Part shown: positions 1-12,060 of the stretch, one piece after another
Position numbering within the stretch: position 1 is the stretch's first letter
Layout of the letters: every line of letters begins with the position of its first letter
Source: Prinsepia uniflora
Taxonomy: Eukaryota; Streptophyta; Magnoliopsida; Rosales; Rosaceae
Direction of reading: 5' to 3'
NCBI GenBank assembly: GCA_032719365.1
Contig: CM064871.1
Span: forward strand, 60,214,416 to 60,278,415
DNA length: 64,000 nucleotides
Position numbers and translations under genes: made by a program
The notes under the pieces: model-generated
Databases searched by the model: none
What the model saw: only the letters and a program-made list of their open reading frames with translations
What the model was told of the DNA's origin: nothing

Positions 1-1802
1 CGGGGGAGGTGATTGAACCAAGTCATGGCTTGGCCTTGAAGAGAAGCTTGAAAAACTTTGCACATGAGTGCATCGTTATGCATGTGGGGGACCATGATTC
101 CCCGGTAATAATCTATGTGTTTTACCGGGTCGGTGGCTCCTTTGAATGGAGTGAAGTTTGGCGTTGAAAACCTTTGGAGGAATGGCTCATCCTCAATTTC
201 CCTTACAAAAGGCGTAGAGAGCTGTATCTGGCGACGTAGATCGCCATCTCGTTGAGCACGAAGGTGCCTGTCCAGCATTCTTTGAACATCATTAGCCCGC
301 AACGCACTTTGCTGAGGCGGTGAGTCATTTCGTGCTAATCGCCTAGAACCTCCTTGAGCTTCTCTCCTTGATCTCTGGGATCGTGCTGGAGAGTAGGCCT
401 CATCTTCCTTCTCACTGCTATGGACAGATCGCCTTGGGTCTTTGTGCAGAGCCTGAGGTTGCCCCCTACTCCCATGTGAGCGTTGTGAGCGTTCTACCCG
501 TGAAGTTGCCCCAATCCTACTTCCTAGCCGCTCATGTACTGATGGCCTATGGCGTTGTGGGCTCTTTGCTCGGCGGGCCTGACTTTCTTCGCTGGAGTCG
601 CTTAGTGAAGTGTCTAGTGACATTGTTTGGCAGCGGACCGGTTCTTTCCCAGGTCGCCTTAGAGCATTCTCTTGTCTTCCTCGTGACGTGGAATGTCTGT
701 CTGGCTCTTGGACTGGTCTTTCTGCCAGGAGTCGTTGCAAGAGTTCTGACTAAAGTTGAACTTGGCTGCTCAACCGTTCAACTTGCTGCGCCAAGTTGTC
801 CTAGGGAGGTTGGTGGTGACTTCTCCCTGAGACGTCGTGTCGCCCATCCAGAAAGTCCCTTATGTCCATATTTGTTGTGGGCTGATCATGTCATGATGCA
901 CTTCCCATCAACTGTCTGCCTGCCTGTTGCAAAGCCGAAGTTCTTTCCCCTAGCGCGGGCACTTGGTTAGCTGGTGAGGAGAATGCACCGAACCTGAAGG
1001 TTGACCTCCCTCCTAGCGTCTCCATGGGTGCTTCTATGGACACCCGCCTGGGTCGAATTGGACGCTCCTCCGGTGTCTCTATGCGAGCCTCATTCCTCGT
1101 CTAAGCAATTGAGGCAGAAACCCCTTCTCCAGCTGAACGAACATATCGTCGAACCCTAGCCATGCTTGATCAGTGAATCTTGAATGGAAATTTGTCGAAC
1201 GATGAACACATTCAAGATCTTCGAATCAACGTTAAGAACGATGATCGAAGTAGGATGAACGATGAACAATCGTGAGAGCTTCTTCTTGAGTATCTTCAAG
1301 CTCTCAATGAAAGCACCATTTGTTGAAGCTGAATTCGTCCTTTAAACTCAAAAGACTCAAGGATCCCTGCAAACAAGCAAACAGTAAGCTATCGTTCGTT
1401 CAATGATCGAGACCCAGAGGGTGTTCGGCCAATAACGCTCCAATGCCTAAGTCAGCTTCGAAAGAGAAAATCTCAAGAGCTTAAGTAGCGTTGAACATAA
1501 TTACCTTTATTGAGAAATGTGTTCCCTTTATATAGGGGTGAGTGGATGCTCAATTTCCATAGTTCCGATGTGGGATAAATACTCATTGATTTGTGTGCTA
1601 ACACGTGTTATGCAGATCGAGGGTGAGAGCTTCCACGTATCATCCCGGTTTGGGCCCAATATTTGGGCTATGTAAGCATTGTGGGCTTGAGCCATGTTCG
1701 GTGCATGGGCTTTAAGTATTATTGCCAGGGGCAATTTGGTCATTTCGAGAATTATAGGTCACGTGGTAGCTCCACATTCTTCCGGTGATTTTGGGTTCCA
1801 CA
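1..1802 (-). mobile_element. Ty3/gypsy retrotransposon relic: partial gag and 5' LTR, cut by the window edge
   Basis: Read on the minus strand, about 270 down to 1 encodes a typical plant gypsy gag segment, including VREIEDEPFLQRF, FKGATDPVKHIDYY and FQASLQGQAMTWF. The element therefore runs leftward out of the window. Further upstream (about 300-1100) the same strand looks gag-like, but every frame I tried has stops, so it is decayed. The LTR outer end is probably at 1802, because the minus strand begins TGTGGAACCC there. A TATA-like box lies at 1526-1535. I could not fix the inner LTR end or a primer-binding site; the LTR probably spans somewhere between about 1150 and 1802. An open plus-strand frame at 368-970 is antisense to gag and is not a gene. 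The gypsy gag call is secure; the boundaries are approximate. Confidence 0.75.
1526..1535 (-). promoter_or_regulatory. TATA-like box of the minus-strand gypsy LTR
   Basis: The minus strand reads CTATATAAAG, about 270 bp inside the presumed LTR start at 1802. That is a normal U3 position for the promoter of the element. Inferred from sequence only. Confidence 0.45.
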
Positions 1803-3093
1803 ATGTAGATAAATTAATCTAATTCATCAAGAACTCTTTACGAATATTTTTTAGATTTATGTATGTGAGAAAGGCCATGGCAAACAGAATTTAGAGGTTG
1901 CTACTCCGATCCAGTAAGTAAATTAAAGCCAAAAGAAAAGGGTGAAAATAATAAAGAAGGTACATAAAGCTAATTAACAACGGTATATTCTTTTTCTCCC
2001 AAATAGTACAGTACGTAGCTACCTACATCCATTCTTCGCTTCTTCCTTTGGTTGAGGTGCTGTTAAGTCTCTGTATGATCACAAAATTCACAAAATTCCT
2101 TTGGTTGAGGGCGGTAATTAAGTCTCCACCTCCATCCCATATAATTAATTAATCATAAAATTCATCAACATATATTATGATCATAAAATAAACATTTATA
2201 TATATATATATATTGAAATTATGTACTTACGTAATAATATATATGAATTAACAATAAAATATGATATAATATATTTTTCTCTTTATAGGATTATAATTAA
2301 TTTGGTTTGGTCGAGAGCGTAAACTTCATCATCGATTGATCCCCTTCAAAGACGATGAGAATCTCTGTTATATATTCTTGCTATTTGCATCTCCACTTCA
2401 TCATCGATTGATCCCCTTCTACTTTTTCCATCATTGTCTTATATTTTCAAGATTATACGAGAATGTACTCATACTCATTTGAAAATTATTTAGTTTTTTT
2501 TTTTCTTTTTCTCATTAGTATTCCTCCTAATTAAGTACTAATTAAGTTGGTCAATCTTTATACATGGTTCTACCTTAGTTTGTTAGACTTCCTCATCAAA
2601 AGGAAAACCCACATTCATCAATATGTTCTATTATGTTGGTAATCTAAAGCTATCATAAATATTTAAGCTATTGAAAGCATGATGTTTGTGTTGCACCAAA
2701 AGAAAGTATGATGCCTTAATCATGTTTCAAATGTTTCACCTTGAAAAAAAAGAAAAGAAAAAAGATTTAATGTTTTGGATTGGTACGTACATAAGCTTAG
2801 GGGCCAAAGCTAATTATTAATTGCCCATTGACCTTCACAATTTGCTAGATTTGCATCTCCTGAGTTTGAACTTTGAAATAAGCTGATTAAAAAATTTCCA
2901 GCTTATTGACTAATTGTTAATTTAGTTATATTTTATTTCCCATTCAACATTAGAAGAAATTTCAAATTTATCGAACCGTCCTAACCCGACTTCACATCAG
3001 CCGACGTGCTCCTCCATCCTATTGATGATAACTTTCTCAAAAAATAAAATTTTCCTCATAGCAAGTAATTACGTGTATATATATATATATATA
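1803..3093. other. AT-rich intergenic spacer upstream of the galactinol synthase gene
   Basis: No gene seen. The stretch has poly-A/T tracts, TA microsatellites near 2200-2215 and 3075-3092, and a perfect 24-bp direct repeat (2324-2347 and 2396-2419, starting CTTCATCATCGATTGATCC). A shorter pair beginning TTCCTTTGGTTGAGG lies near 2043 and 2097. Confidence 0.6.
3000..3009 (+). promoter_or_regulatory. Overlapping DRE/CRT core and ACGTG core upstream of GolS
   Basis: The sequence GCCGACGTGC joins a DRE/CRT core (RCCGAC, bound by DREB/CBF factors) to an ACGTG (ABRE-type) core. It lies about 720 bp upstream of the GolS start codon. GolS genes are known stress-induced targets of such factors, so the site is plausible, but single short motifs occur by chance. 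The Helitron at 3094-3409 now separates it from the core promoter. Confidence 0.35.
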
Positions 3094-3409
3094 CTAGACT
3101 CCTGGCACCCGCTAATGCAGGTGCTAGTTAATTTTTTAGTTTTGTTAAAAAAATTAAAAAAGGATAAATAATATTAATTTTTTAATTTGTAAAATAAAAA
3201 TAAGAAGAGTAACTACATTAGCCCACCACCTTTTTTTTTATTTTATTTTTTTACCCCCACTCCTTCCATTAACCTTTATTATTTTTTTAAATTTTGAATT
3301 TGATATTTAATTTTACTATTTTATCCTTGACTATTTAATAATTTAAAGGGTATTTTTGTCAGAATTTTTCGGTGAAGCCTTTTGAGCATCTTGGCTTTAT
3401 AATAATAGA
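3094..3409 (-). mobile_element. Non-autonomous Helitron, 316 bp
   Basis: On the minus strand the element starts TCTATTATTATAAAGCC at 3409 and ends CTAG at 3094. Just before the end is a hairpin (3105-3124): an 8-bp stem with one mismatch and an ATTA loop, 7 bp from the CTAG. The flanking bases are A on the 5' side and T on the 3' side. Insertion between A and T without a TSD, 5' TC, 3' hairpin and CTRR end are the hallmarks of Helitrons. No coding capacity is seen. It sits about 315 bp upstream of the GolS start codon. Confidence 0.75.
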
Positions 3410-3638
3410 TATATATTCATCCTATGCTGACCATGACTTTACCTCCCATATATCTTGATTCTTGATGATAAGGCTACATAAATATGAATGGTGGGTATGA
3501 ATAGCCAACAATATTGTTCATTCATTTTTTCTTTTTCTTTTTTATATTTCTCTAACTTTAATTATATTAACAAAAGATAATAGCTATAGGTTTCATTTGG
3601 GGTTCATTCTACATGCATTTATCCCCTCATTTGACATC

Positions 3639-3647
3639 TATTTAAGG
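3639..3647 (+). promoter_or_regulatory. Probable TATA box of GolS
   Basis: TATTTAAGG lies 78-86 bp upstream of the GolS ATG. It is the best TATA-like element before the gene and is spaced to give a short 5' leader. Confidence 0.45.
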
Positions 3648-3724
3648 CCACCAAAGGGTCCAATTCATTTGGGGCATTCAAATCATCACTTAATTATAGT
3701 TATTAACTAGCATACACCAAAGCA

Positions 3725-5079
3725 ATGGCTCCTCCAGAAGTCCCAGTAGATGTGTTCCAGGCCAAAACCATAGTCTCAACTCTCAGTGACAATATTCCTG
3801 CCAAGAGGGCCTTTGTCACATTTCTTGCTGGCAATGGTGACTATGTCAAAGGAGTTGTCGGATTGGCCAAGGGCTTGCGCAAGGTCCAGAGTAACTACCC
3901 TCTTGTGGTTGCAATACTCCCCGACGTGCCGGAGGACCACCGCAAGAGTTTACGGTCTCAGGGATGCATCGTCCGGGAGATCGAACCAATCTACCCTCCT
4001 GAAAACCAAATAAAGTTCGCAATGGCCTACTATGTCATCAACTACTCCAAACTCCGTATTTGGAATGTAAGTAACATTACACTACTGGTTCAAGTCCAAA
4101 AACAGTAATATACATATGTTATATTATTAGTTAGACTCGATCTCAATTTGAATATATTGTTTATTAATAATATATTCAGTTCGAAGAGTACAACAAGATG
4201 ATATATTTGGACGCGGATATCCAAGTGTTTGAAAACATAGATCACCTTTTTGACACGCCTGATGGCTATTTCTATGCTGTGATGGACTGCTTCTGTGAGA
4301 AAACATGGAGTCACTCACCACAATACAAAGTTGGGTATTGCCAACAATGCCCTCACAAGGTTTCATGGCCTGCTGACATGGGCTCTCCTCCTCCTCTCTA
4401 CTTCAACGCTGGTATGTTCGTCTTCGAGCCTAGCCCCCTCACTTACGACAGCCTCCTCCACACCCTCCAAATCGTCCCGCCCACCCCTTTTGCAGAGCAA
4501 GTAAGTTTTTTTTTTTTTTTTTCAGATAAAAGCACAAAATTGTTCTTTCGCGTGATTCTACGTACAATGTTATAATTATAAATTTTGTTTTTGTTACTTA
4601 TTTTTATATGTAGGATTTCTTGAACATGTTCTTCCAAAAGAAATATAAACCCATCCCTCTTGCATACAATCTTGTTCTAGCCATGCTATGGCGCCACCCA
4701 GAGAATGTGCAGCTTGATGAAGTGAATGTGGTTCATTATTGTGCTGCTGTAAGTAGTCTTATTTTAACAGGTTGATTAAGCACACCAAGTTTTAATTAAC
4801 CGGTCACTCCTTAATTAGTTCAATCTTCTTAATTTATTGGATTAATTACAGGGATCAAAACCATGGAGGTACACTGGCAAGGAAGCTAACATGAACAGAG
4901 AGGACATCAAGGTATTAGTGGCAAAATGGTGGGATATTTACAACGATGAGTCCTTGGATTTCAAGGTTGAAAACCCTCCCGAGGTTGCGGAGGAAGAGAC
5001 GTTCACGAGGCCGTCGTCGATCATGGCTTCCATGGCTGAGTCTGCCATTGCCTACATTCCTGCGCCCACTGCTGCTTGA
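3725..5079 (+). CDS. GolS: Galactinol synthase (inositol 3-alpha-galactosyltransferase, EC 2.4.1.123)
   Basis: Transfers galactose from UDP-galactose to myo-inositol. This is the first committed step to raffinose-family oligosaccharides, which accumulate under cold, drought and heat and in seeds; the enzyme is cytosolic. Four exons: 3725-4066, 4180-4500, 4614-4748, 4852-5079, with GT-AG introns all in phase 0. The spliced protein is 341 aa, normal for the family. Visible marks of glycosyltransferase family 8 are the N-terminal strand RAFVTFLAGNGDYVKGVVGL, the metal-binding DxD in YLDADIQVFENIDHLF (about residues 122-126), FNAGMFVFEPS, and a C terminus ending APTAA that resembles the family's APSAA signature. 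It is convergent with MTOPVIB, with about 1 kb between stop codons. Its promoter contains a Helitron and a distant DRE/ABRE-like site. All splice junctions and motifs agree, so the call is very secure; the paralogue number cannot be assigned. Confidence 0.97.
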
Positions 5080-5272
5080 TATATAGAGACTCAAGTGAGA
5101 CACTAATTATTGTTTTATGTGGTGAACAGTAATCCTTTGGTTGTTTCTTTTTTCCTTTTTAACCTCTTATTGTCACATACGCATCTAATATGCTTCTTTA
5201 TGATGAGGTTGCTTCTGATTGGCCTTGTTTTCTTAATCGGGATAGTTTCGTTGAATGTTAGAAATCACACAC

Positions 5273-5306
<34 letters not shown>

Positions 5307-6113
5307 GCATGAACTTGATATAAGAATTAATGTATGTGCGAGCAATGTATTTGAGTTTGTATAACACTTATATGCTAGTCTTTATTTTTTTTTTGTTTGG
5401 CTTACAATAAAAACTGAATTCTCTTTTTTGGGAATAAAAAAATGAAATCTATAACACAAAATAAAATAGAAGTGACTTATTTGTGGCCGGTAACAGATTG
5501 GGCAGAGACGTCTGGCCAACGCTCTATTTTCCTGTAGGGCCTTTTTTACCACACAACCACTGCCATTTGATATGAAGCTCGTGGGGAACGCGAATTCGAG
5601 TTTGACTCTCCTTTGGAACTGGAATTCAACTCGGTTAAAAACTCGACTCGCTTGACTCGGGTACAATCCCAGCCTATATTTATCAATTGGCAAAGACTTC
5701 CAACTAAAAAGGGTCCCTTTCTGTGACAACTGGCATTCCATACACGTGGGAGTATTACGCTGGGTCTGAACCTTGGAACTAGAGACCCCAAGATAATGAG
5801 ATAATCGACATAAATTGGCCTTTTGCTCACCTGCAAATTTCAATTGGGCCCACTCGTTGATACTCAGAATCAGTGTAAGGAGAAGGCTTTTAGTAACAAG
5901 GAAGAGAAACATATGCTCCCAGGTTGGTGCTATTTTAACTTTTCTAAAATGATTAATTTAGAAAATCTATGCAATAACACTCTTGTGGAATCCAAGCTTC
6001 CCTCTTAATGAAGGTCCTCCTATGAGACCGATCCTACTTCATAATGCGATTTTAGACCATCATGATTTGAGACAAGCAGAACAAAGGCCATATTGGTATG
6101 CCTAATGTGCGAT
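5080..6113. other. Convergent intergenic region between GolS and MTOPVIB
   Basis: Holds the 3' UTRs of both genes and a TA-rich microsatellite (about 5273-5307). Open frames here on either strand lack codon structure or recognisable domains. Confidence 0.6.
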
Positions 6114-9100
6114 TTAGAATATATCCATGGAGCTATAAGCATCGTCATAATCATCATCACCTTCATATTCCTCGTACTGGGACCCTGCTTCCTGCATCTC
6201 CATGTGATCATCTTCAAAAAGAAATGTTTGGATTTCTTTGTTTCTCTGGGGCTCTCTATCATTCATTTCTATAACCCTAATGATCTTTTCCTTTATGCTC
6301 TCTTCAACTACTTCACCTCCAGTGCCTTGAGATTGCAAACCAAGAAGAGAAAAACATTCTTCTTGGAAGTTCATGTCGTTCGAAGACATGATTAGGCTAG
6401 AGATTGTTTTCGAAAGATCAGGGGCGTAACTAAGAACCTGGAGAACCAATGTAGTCAGTAAAATCAAGCTGCTAAAATAGAGATCGTAACGTTCCCAAGT
6501 TCTATGCAAATGCAGACAATGAAGCTTTCGAAAACTCAACAACAGTTAAAAACTTGTAAGTTTGAAATACCATACAAACCTGTTCTTGCTAGTTGCAATT
6601 TCTAAGTTCAACCCTTTAAATCAGATAAATGTTATATAAGAAAATAGCTGAATTTATAGTTTAGAATAATATCGAACGAAAACTTTATTAAATAAATGAA
6701 AGCCTACTTCACTTTCAGGTACTTTGACGTAGTAACAACTATTCACTCAAGGTATGATCACATACAAAGACTAAGACATAAAAACTAATTATTTCTGGAA
6801 CTAATGAATTGTTAGGGAATTCAACCTCAATTCAGTCACTTTAATGATAAGAAATGCAGCAAATTTCAACTTCTGATGTAGAAACTTAATTGAATATTCA
6901 ATAGATATTTTGCTGCAGAAATTAAATATTTCAAATTGTTCCGTCTAATACAATTTCAGTAATAAGAACGAAAAGTAAACCCCCATGTAGATTATAGTGC
7001 AATTTTTCTATCCGGTAATCTCTTGAAAGACCAAGTATGCTTAAAACTTCAAGTTGACAGAAAGCTGTGGGAGCAAGAGATTTACCTTGATGGTGTGGGC
7101 ACTCAGAAGAACTCCTGCATGGTTGTCCTTCAAATCATTCAATGCAAGTTTAATTGCCTTCTTTATAAGATTATGATCAGGTCGTGTCTTTAGCCTTGCT
7201 GGTGGCGTTGTAATCTTGGCAGTATGTCAAGGAATCAGGCATATGCATATAAAATATGGATATGGCATTTTTAGGACAGAATGAAAAGCATACAACAGGG
7301 AAATTAACCAATATGAATTTGAACATCAAATGCAGTTTTGGATATTGCTGACGGTAGTGGTGGAGAACAATATCAATCCGAACATTCGAGGGCAAGTTCT
7401 CCCACTCCACTAATGCCAAGCCACCCTGATCCACAGCACTCTTAAAGCTCAGTCCATAACTTTTCCAGTCAATGCTAGTTAATGCCTTCATAGAGGACTG
7501 AGAGATTGGGGAAGGTGAGAAATCTTTAAAATAAAGAACCTGAAAATGAATAGTTTCATCCAAGTTGAGCATAAACTCTAAAAAGGAAAATTGCAAGCAC
7601 AAAGAAAGATGAATAAAAGCATTAAACAAAACGAAACAACACATTTAACCACCAACAAAGAAAAAGAACTGGACAATGCATTTTATCACTTCCGATATTA
7701 TCTTTGTAAATTGATTACTTTGAACTTCCAGAAAAAAAAGTAAAGAAAATATACTTATAAATAAGGTAAGATTATCTCAGTAATTGTTTTGGGCTAATAG
7801 CTTTTATCTGGCCGCCCTAATTTTAGTTTAGGTTCTTTGCTATCATCACTAGTTACAACATCAACAAGGTCATTCTACTTAAGTCTTTCGCGCATGTTTA
7901 GACTATATTAACTTCACTTCACTGAAATGACATGTGTTCCGGATAACATCATATGTCTAGACAGTAGATATCACACCCAATCCAAAGTTGAAATTTATCT
8001 AGGCCAACTGCCGTAAAGAAAAAAATAAATAAATAACCAATACATAATTAAACATACGTTGGACTGAACCACAAGCAAAATTCCAATAGAGTTTAAGCAT
8101 GCATCTGCTAACTCACAATTGATTGCTACATATAGTACGTTTACAATATATTAATGGGAATTGATAAAACAGCAGAAATAAATTGATTAAAAAAAACCTC
8201 CGTTTTTGAGCCACACATCCTCAGGCAAGTACTGGCTACCTCTGATATTTCACTTATTACAATGACTGCTTCCATTATGGATCCACAATACCTACGACTC
8301 TCTGTGCTACAAGCTACTCCACTGCCAACCTTGAGATGCTCCCTTACAAGAATTTAAGTAACAGTTAAGACTCGCAAAAAGAAACTTTCAATTTCTGATG
8401 CATTAACTATCTTTAGAATCAATGGAAAGTTGAGTCTAATGGAGAGGAAGCTAGCATAAACTTTACTGTAACCTACCAACTTGAGAAGCACGTTTCACAT
8501 TTTTTGCTTGATGTATTCCCGTGCTTAAAAACATAATCTTCAAGACCTGACTTTAAACGTTCAAGATTTGAGGTTGGAACAGGTAAAGGGTTCCACTCAT
8601 TCACTAGAAAAACATTTACGTGTCTAGATCCAGGAGAATCCCCATGTTCAACCTCCAGTTCAATTGCCACATTCTGGGGAAAAGAAGAAAACGTTGAAGC
8701 TGATCGATTAACTAGTGCTGAAATCGTCATTGAAATTATGCGCACTACCATACACACATTATATCAAACTAACTCCTCCCTTTCTATATATTAAAGGAGC
8801 ACGATTTCTGCAAAGTAGAATCCAAGTGTGCTTGAAAAGCTTTTGGCACATAAAACATTAAGTTCTAAGTGATCGTACAGGGATCTTTAGAATGAGGATT
8901 TTTTGAAAGAAGCGACCAAACTCCTCCTGCAAAACATCAATGCTTTCGATAATTGAGAGACAAACTTCAGTTCCACTGCAAATTAGAACAAAACAATGAA
9001 TTATGACCATAAATTCTAGAATTAAATTAAAAGAAGAAAACATTGAGCAACACAAAAATGGAATGATTGACATGCCTGAATTTAACTCCATTCTTTGAAT

Positions 9101-9832
9101 TTGAAGGTAACCTGGTTAGCCTTCGGGCTGACACGCTTTCTTTTAGATTGAACTGGTAATGATAAATTTCATCATCATCGATACCTGGAATTTTCAGAAA
9201 TTCATATTCTATAACAGCCTCACAAAACCTGAAGATTTAAAACGCATCCTTTTACTGAGGAAGAAGTGGAACTCACTGGTGGTTGTAAAAAAAAGCAATC
9301 CATCTGCACACAATGTGCTATATAAGTTAAAATGATGAACAAACCTCAAATAAGAGGCATTTGGGTAAATTCCCTCAAGTCTTCTACACTTACCCCAAAT
9401 CTGGGTGCCAAGAGATCCCCTGGGAAACTTTAAACCTGAAAAATCCTCCAAGCAGCTTCCGACTCCTGTATCCGAAACTGATCGAGAACGGAATCAAGGT
9501 ACGTTTCGTCATCTTAACGTAATCACACACGTAGTGCTCAAGAGACTACGCCGTTTCATATCAACAATTCCGAAGAAAAAATCGAATTCGTAATGAGAAG
9601 CGTAGAGATACCTGAAATTAGAACAGAGTGGAGATCGGAAGGTGGCGAACGCTTGAGAGTGACGGAGAGTCTGCAGAGTTCCTCCGACGCACGGCACCGT
9701 TGAAATGCAGACGAAATTAACTGTAAATGACGAAATACGAAAGTTAATGGCTATAAAATCTAATTCTTTAGACTTTTGGTTGAGATTGAAACTCGCCTGT
9801 AGACAGAGGTCTTGAACTGAAGCCATGCTCAT
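6114..9832 (-). CDS. MTOPVIB: Meiotic DNA topoisomerase VI subunit B-like protein (MTOPVIB)
   Basis: In plants this protein partners SPO11-1 and SPO11-2 to make the double-strand breaks that start meiotic recombination. Eleven exons were placed: 9797-9832, 9612-9720, 9345-9477, 9229-9275, 9076-9184, 8879-8975, 8477-8673, 8198-8342, 7309-7539, 7086-7214 and 6114-6437. Phases close throughout, giving 518 aa. Seen directly: a degenerate GHKL/Bergerat N-box region (FQRCRASEELCRLSV), a glycine motif SDTGVGS (about residues 50-56), LERLKSGLEDYVFKHG, LYFKDFSPSPISQSS, DWKSYGLSF and VEWENLPSNVRIDIVLHHY in the transducer part, then SYAPDLSKTI and an acidic tail ending SSMDIF. Introns 1 and 5 use GC donors. 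Exon 9's last 9 codons are uncertain (see findings). I recognise the family from these motifs and from its place between GolS and PANK. Family identity is likely but was not tested by search. Confidence 0.85.
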
Positions 9833-9900
9833 CTGTTTTTGGATTTTGGGAGAGGAGATGAAAATTGGAAAATTGAAACTCCCGCCGTCAATGTGGAATT

Positions 9901-10140
9901 ATATCCTCATTCGTTTAGTGAACATTTCGAATAGTGGGCTTCGATTTGAGCCCAGTTGAACCAGAAAATATGGGTTTGGGCCAAGAGATGGGTTAATATT
10001 TGTAATCTTATAAATAAAATAATATCCTCGCATTTTAACGAACATTTTGAATGGTGGGCTTGAATTTGAGCCCAGTTGAACCATAAATGATGAGTTTGGG
10101 CCCAGAGAAGGGGTTGGTACTTGAAATCTATAAGTAAAAA
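9901..10140. repeat. Tandem duplication of about 120 bp in the MTOPVIB promoter
   Basis: Two diverged copies (about 9901-10021 and 10022-10140, period 121) share ATATCCTC, GAGCCCAGTTGAACCA and GTTTGGGCC. They lie 70-310 bp upstream of the MTOPVIB start. Each copy carries GGGCCA/GGGCCC-type boxes on one strand or the other, which resemble site II (TGGGCC/T) elements of housekeeping and cell-cycle promoters. Confidence 0.7.
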
Positions 10141-11048
10141 GCAAAGTCCGGCCTACCTATGAAAATTAGAAACAAAAGCCGATTATTTTCGAACAATTGA
10201 TTGGATACTGTAAAATAGAACGAGAAAATTGAATCATTAAATCCAATCAAAGATTGGATCACTCCTCTAGCAAAATCCAATCACACAATTTCATTATATC
10301 CAGTTTAAAGATAATTTTGTGTCGCATTTTTTTTGAATCGTTTTTAATGATGGATATTCTAACGATCCTCCGTACGTAAGTAAATCTACTAAAATTATTC
10401 TTCTAAACCCATCGAGACATGTTCGACTTATTTAAAACGCAATATAGTGATGTAAAATGATATAATTGTCAAAAAGAAAATTCATGCAATATAGTGTACA
10501 AACTATACGGTCTTTATATTTTTTTATATACCGATTATACAAGGGAGATACATAAACAATACTTTTATACAACTTGTTGGAGTCAAGTTTTTCAGCTGCA
10601 TGTGACACTTTTTACTTCTTGTATTCGAAGAATAAGTTTTTGGTCAAAGTCTGCTAATGAGTAATGAGGGCTGGACCTTTTTTTTCCTTCAGAATAAAGA
10701 AATTTTATAGAAAAAACAAACGGAAAAGAAAAATGACATGAAAAATACGGAAAGAAATAAAAAATATGGAAGAGATTCGGAGTAAAGACGCATGACATAT
10801 CATAAAATGTCCACTACTAAGTCCGAATGGAAAAATTAACTAGGGGGTAAGGGAGACCATCATTGTTTAAAACAAACACCAGAAAATGATGAAGGGCGGT
10901 CAATCCAGACTTCCCTACTCATTCTTCGTCGGACTTGAGTTGCAAAGGTATCGGCTACCTTGTTTGTGCTTCGAGGAATCCAATGGAACAAGATGCGCTC
11001 AAAATGGGTTCGGTGAGTGGGGAGCTGAGAGAAGATGGGGAAAATTTC
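10141..11048. other. Intergenic spacer, nothing recognised
   Basis: AT-rich, with short homopolymers (for example near 10328 and 10678). No open frame with a recognisable domain on either strand. Confidence 0.5.
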
Positions 11049-11560
11049 TCAGTTTTCACGATCAATGCGCCCATAAATACATTTGATCAGGACTTGAGAA
11101 TCCGATTCCACAATCACACCATTGAAACCGTGTGTCCCAACTAGCTCCACACCATAAAGAACGAACCATGCCTCTGCACTTAGAACATTCCTTGTGCGTC
11201 TAGAGTCACTAACAACATCGCAGAAAACGCCCCTCGAGTTCTGGATGATGGCCCCGGAACCCGCAGGAGCATCCTGGCGTAACCAGGAGGCATCACAGTT
11301 AACCATCACGACCGAGTTCGAAGGGGAACACCAAGTAGTAAGGGCAACCTGAGTATCGCTAGATAGGTTAGGGAGGCGATAGTGAGAAATAATAGAGTAC
11401 CAGAATTTAGAGACATACTGGGAAATGGCTTGGATGATGATATAAGGGTTAAACGAGCGTTCCTCAAAAAGCAATTTGCATCGGTGCTTCCAGATTTCCC
11501 AACAAGTAAAAGTGGCTACGGAGGGCTAGAGTCTGGAGGACTTAAAAGGTATATATACCA
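11049..11560 (-). pseudogene. LINE (non-LTR retrotransposon) ORF2 C-terminal fragment, RNase H-like
   Basis: The minus strand reads CWEIWKHRCKLLFEERSFN followed by VMVNCDASW, AGSGAIIQNSRG, LSAEAWFVLYGVEL and GVIVESDSQVLIKCI. This is the RVT_3/RNase H-like domain that ends plant L1-type LINE ORF2, including the first catalytic Asp (NCDASW), the Glu (SAEAW) and the second Asp (ESDSQ). It stops abruptly at 11049 and has no reverse transcriptase beside it, so it is a dead fragment. A solitary plant RNase H-like gene is the alternative, but no start or intron structure supports one. Confidence 0.75.
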
Positions 11561-12060
11561 ATGTGGAGTTTGTTTACACATGAAAAAATCCCCGCTGCAC
11601 TCAAGACGTAGCTCACAAAAAATAAAAGGCCAAAAACGACTTCTAGCTCAAGCCCAAGCAACTTGAGTGTGGAGACGAAGAAAGACATGGGTGGTGCTGA
11701 CAGAGCACAAAGAAAACAGAGGTAAGGGGGAAGTGTCCCAATAGAAAAAAATGGTAAGGTGGGACCCGCATGGGACCCATTTCAACGAGTTGAGAACTCC
11801 TTAACCGCCTAAAAATAGAGAACGACTCAGCTTCTCAAATGACCGCCAATCAACCAATCAAATTTAGCAAATTGATTTCCATCAATTTCTGAACCTATAA
11901 ACACCTTTAACCAAGGTTTCATCATTTAAAAACAGCTGGCCCTTATGGCAAAACTTCTTCGTTCGACCTAGGAAATCAAGATGCAAATTTTCTTCTCACC
12001 CCTTTGAAGCATTTATGCAATTGTCTAACTGTTTTTCTGACCGCTCTAGCAGTAATGTCA
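11561..12060. other. Intergenic, no gene
   Basis: Purine-rich on the plus strand with no coding signal seen. It may be part of the preceding LINE or the following repeat, but nothing decides this. Confidence 0.4.

Noticed and set aside
368..970. A 200-codon open frame on the plus strand
   Set aside because: It is antisense to the gypsy gag relic on the minus strand, has no recognisable domain and lies inside the element.
5382..5912. A 176-codon minus-strand frame between GolS and MTOPVIB
   Set aside because: Low-complexity composition, no domain, no splice partners, and it falls in the expected 3' UTR zone of two convergent genes.
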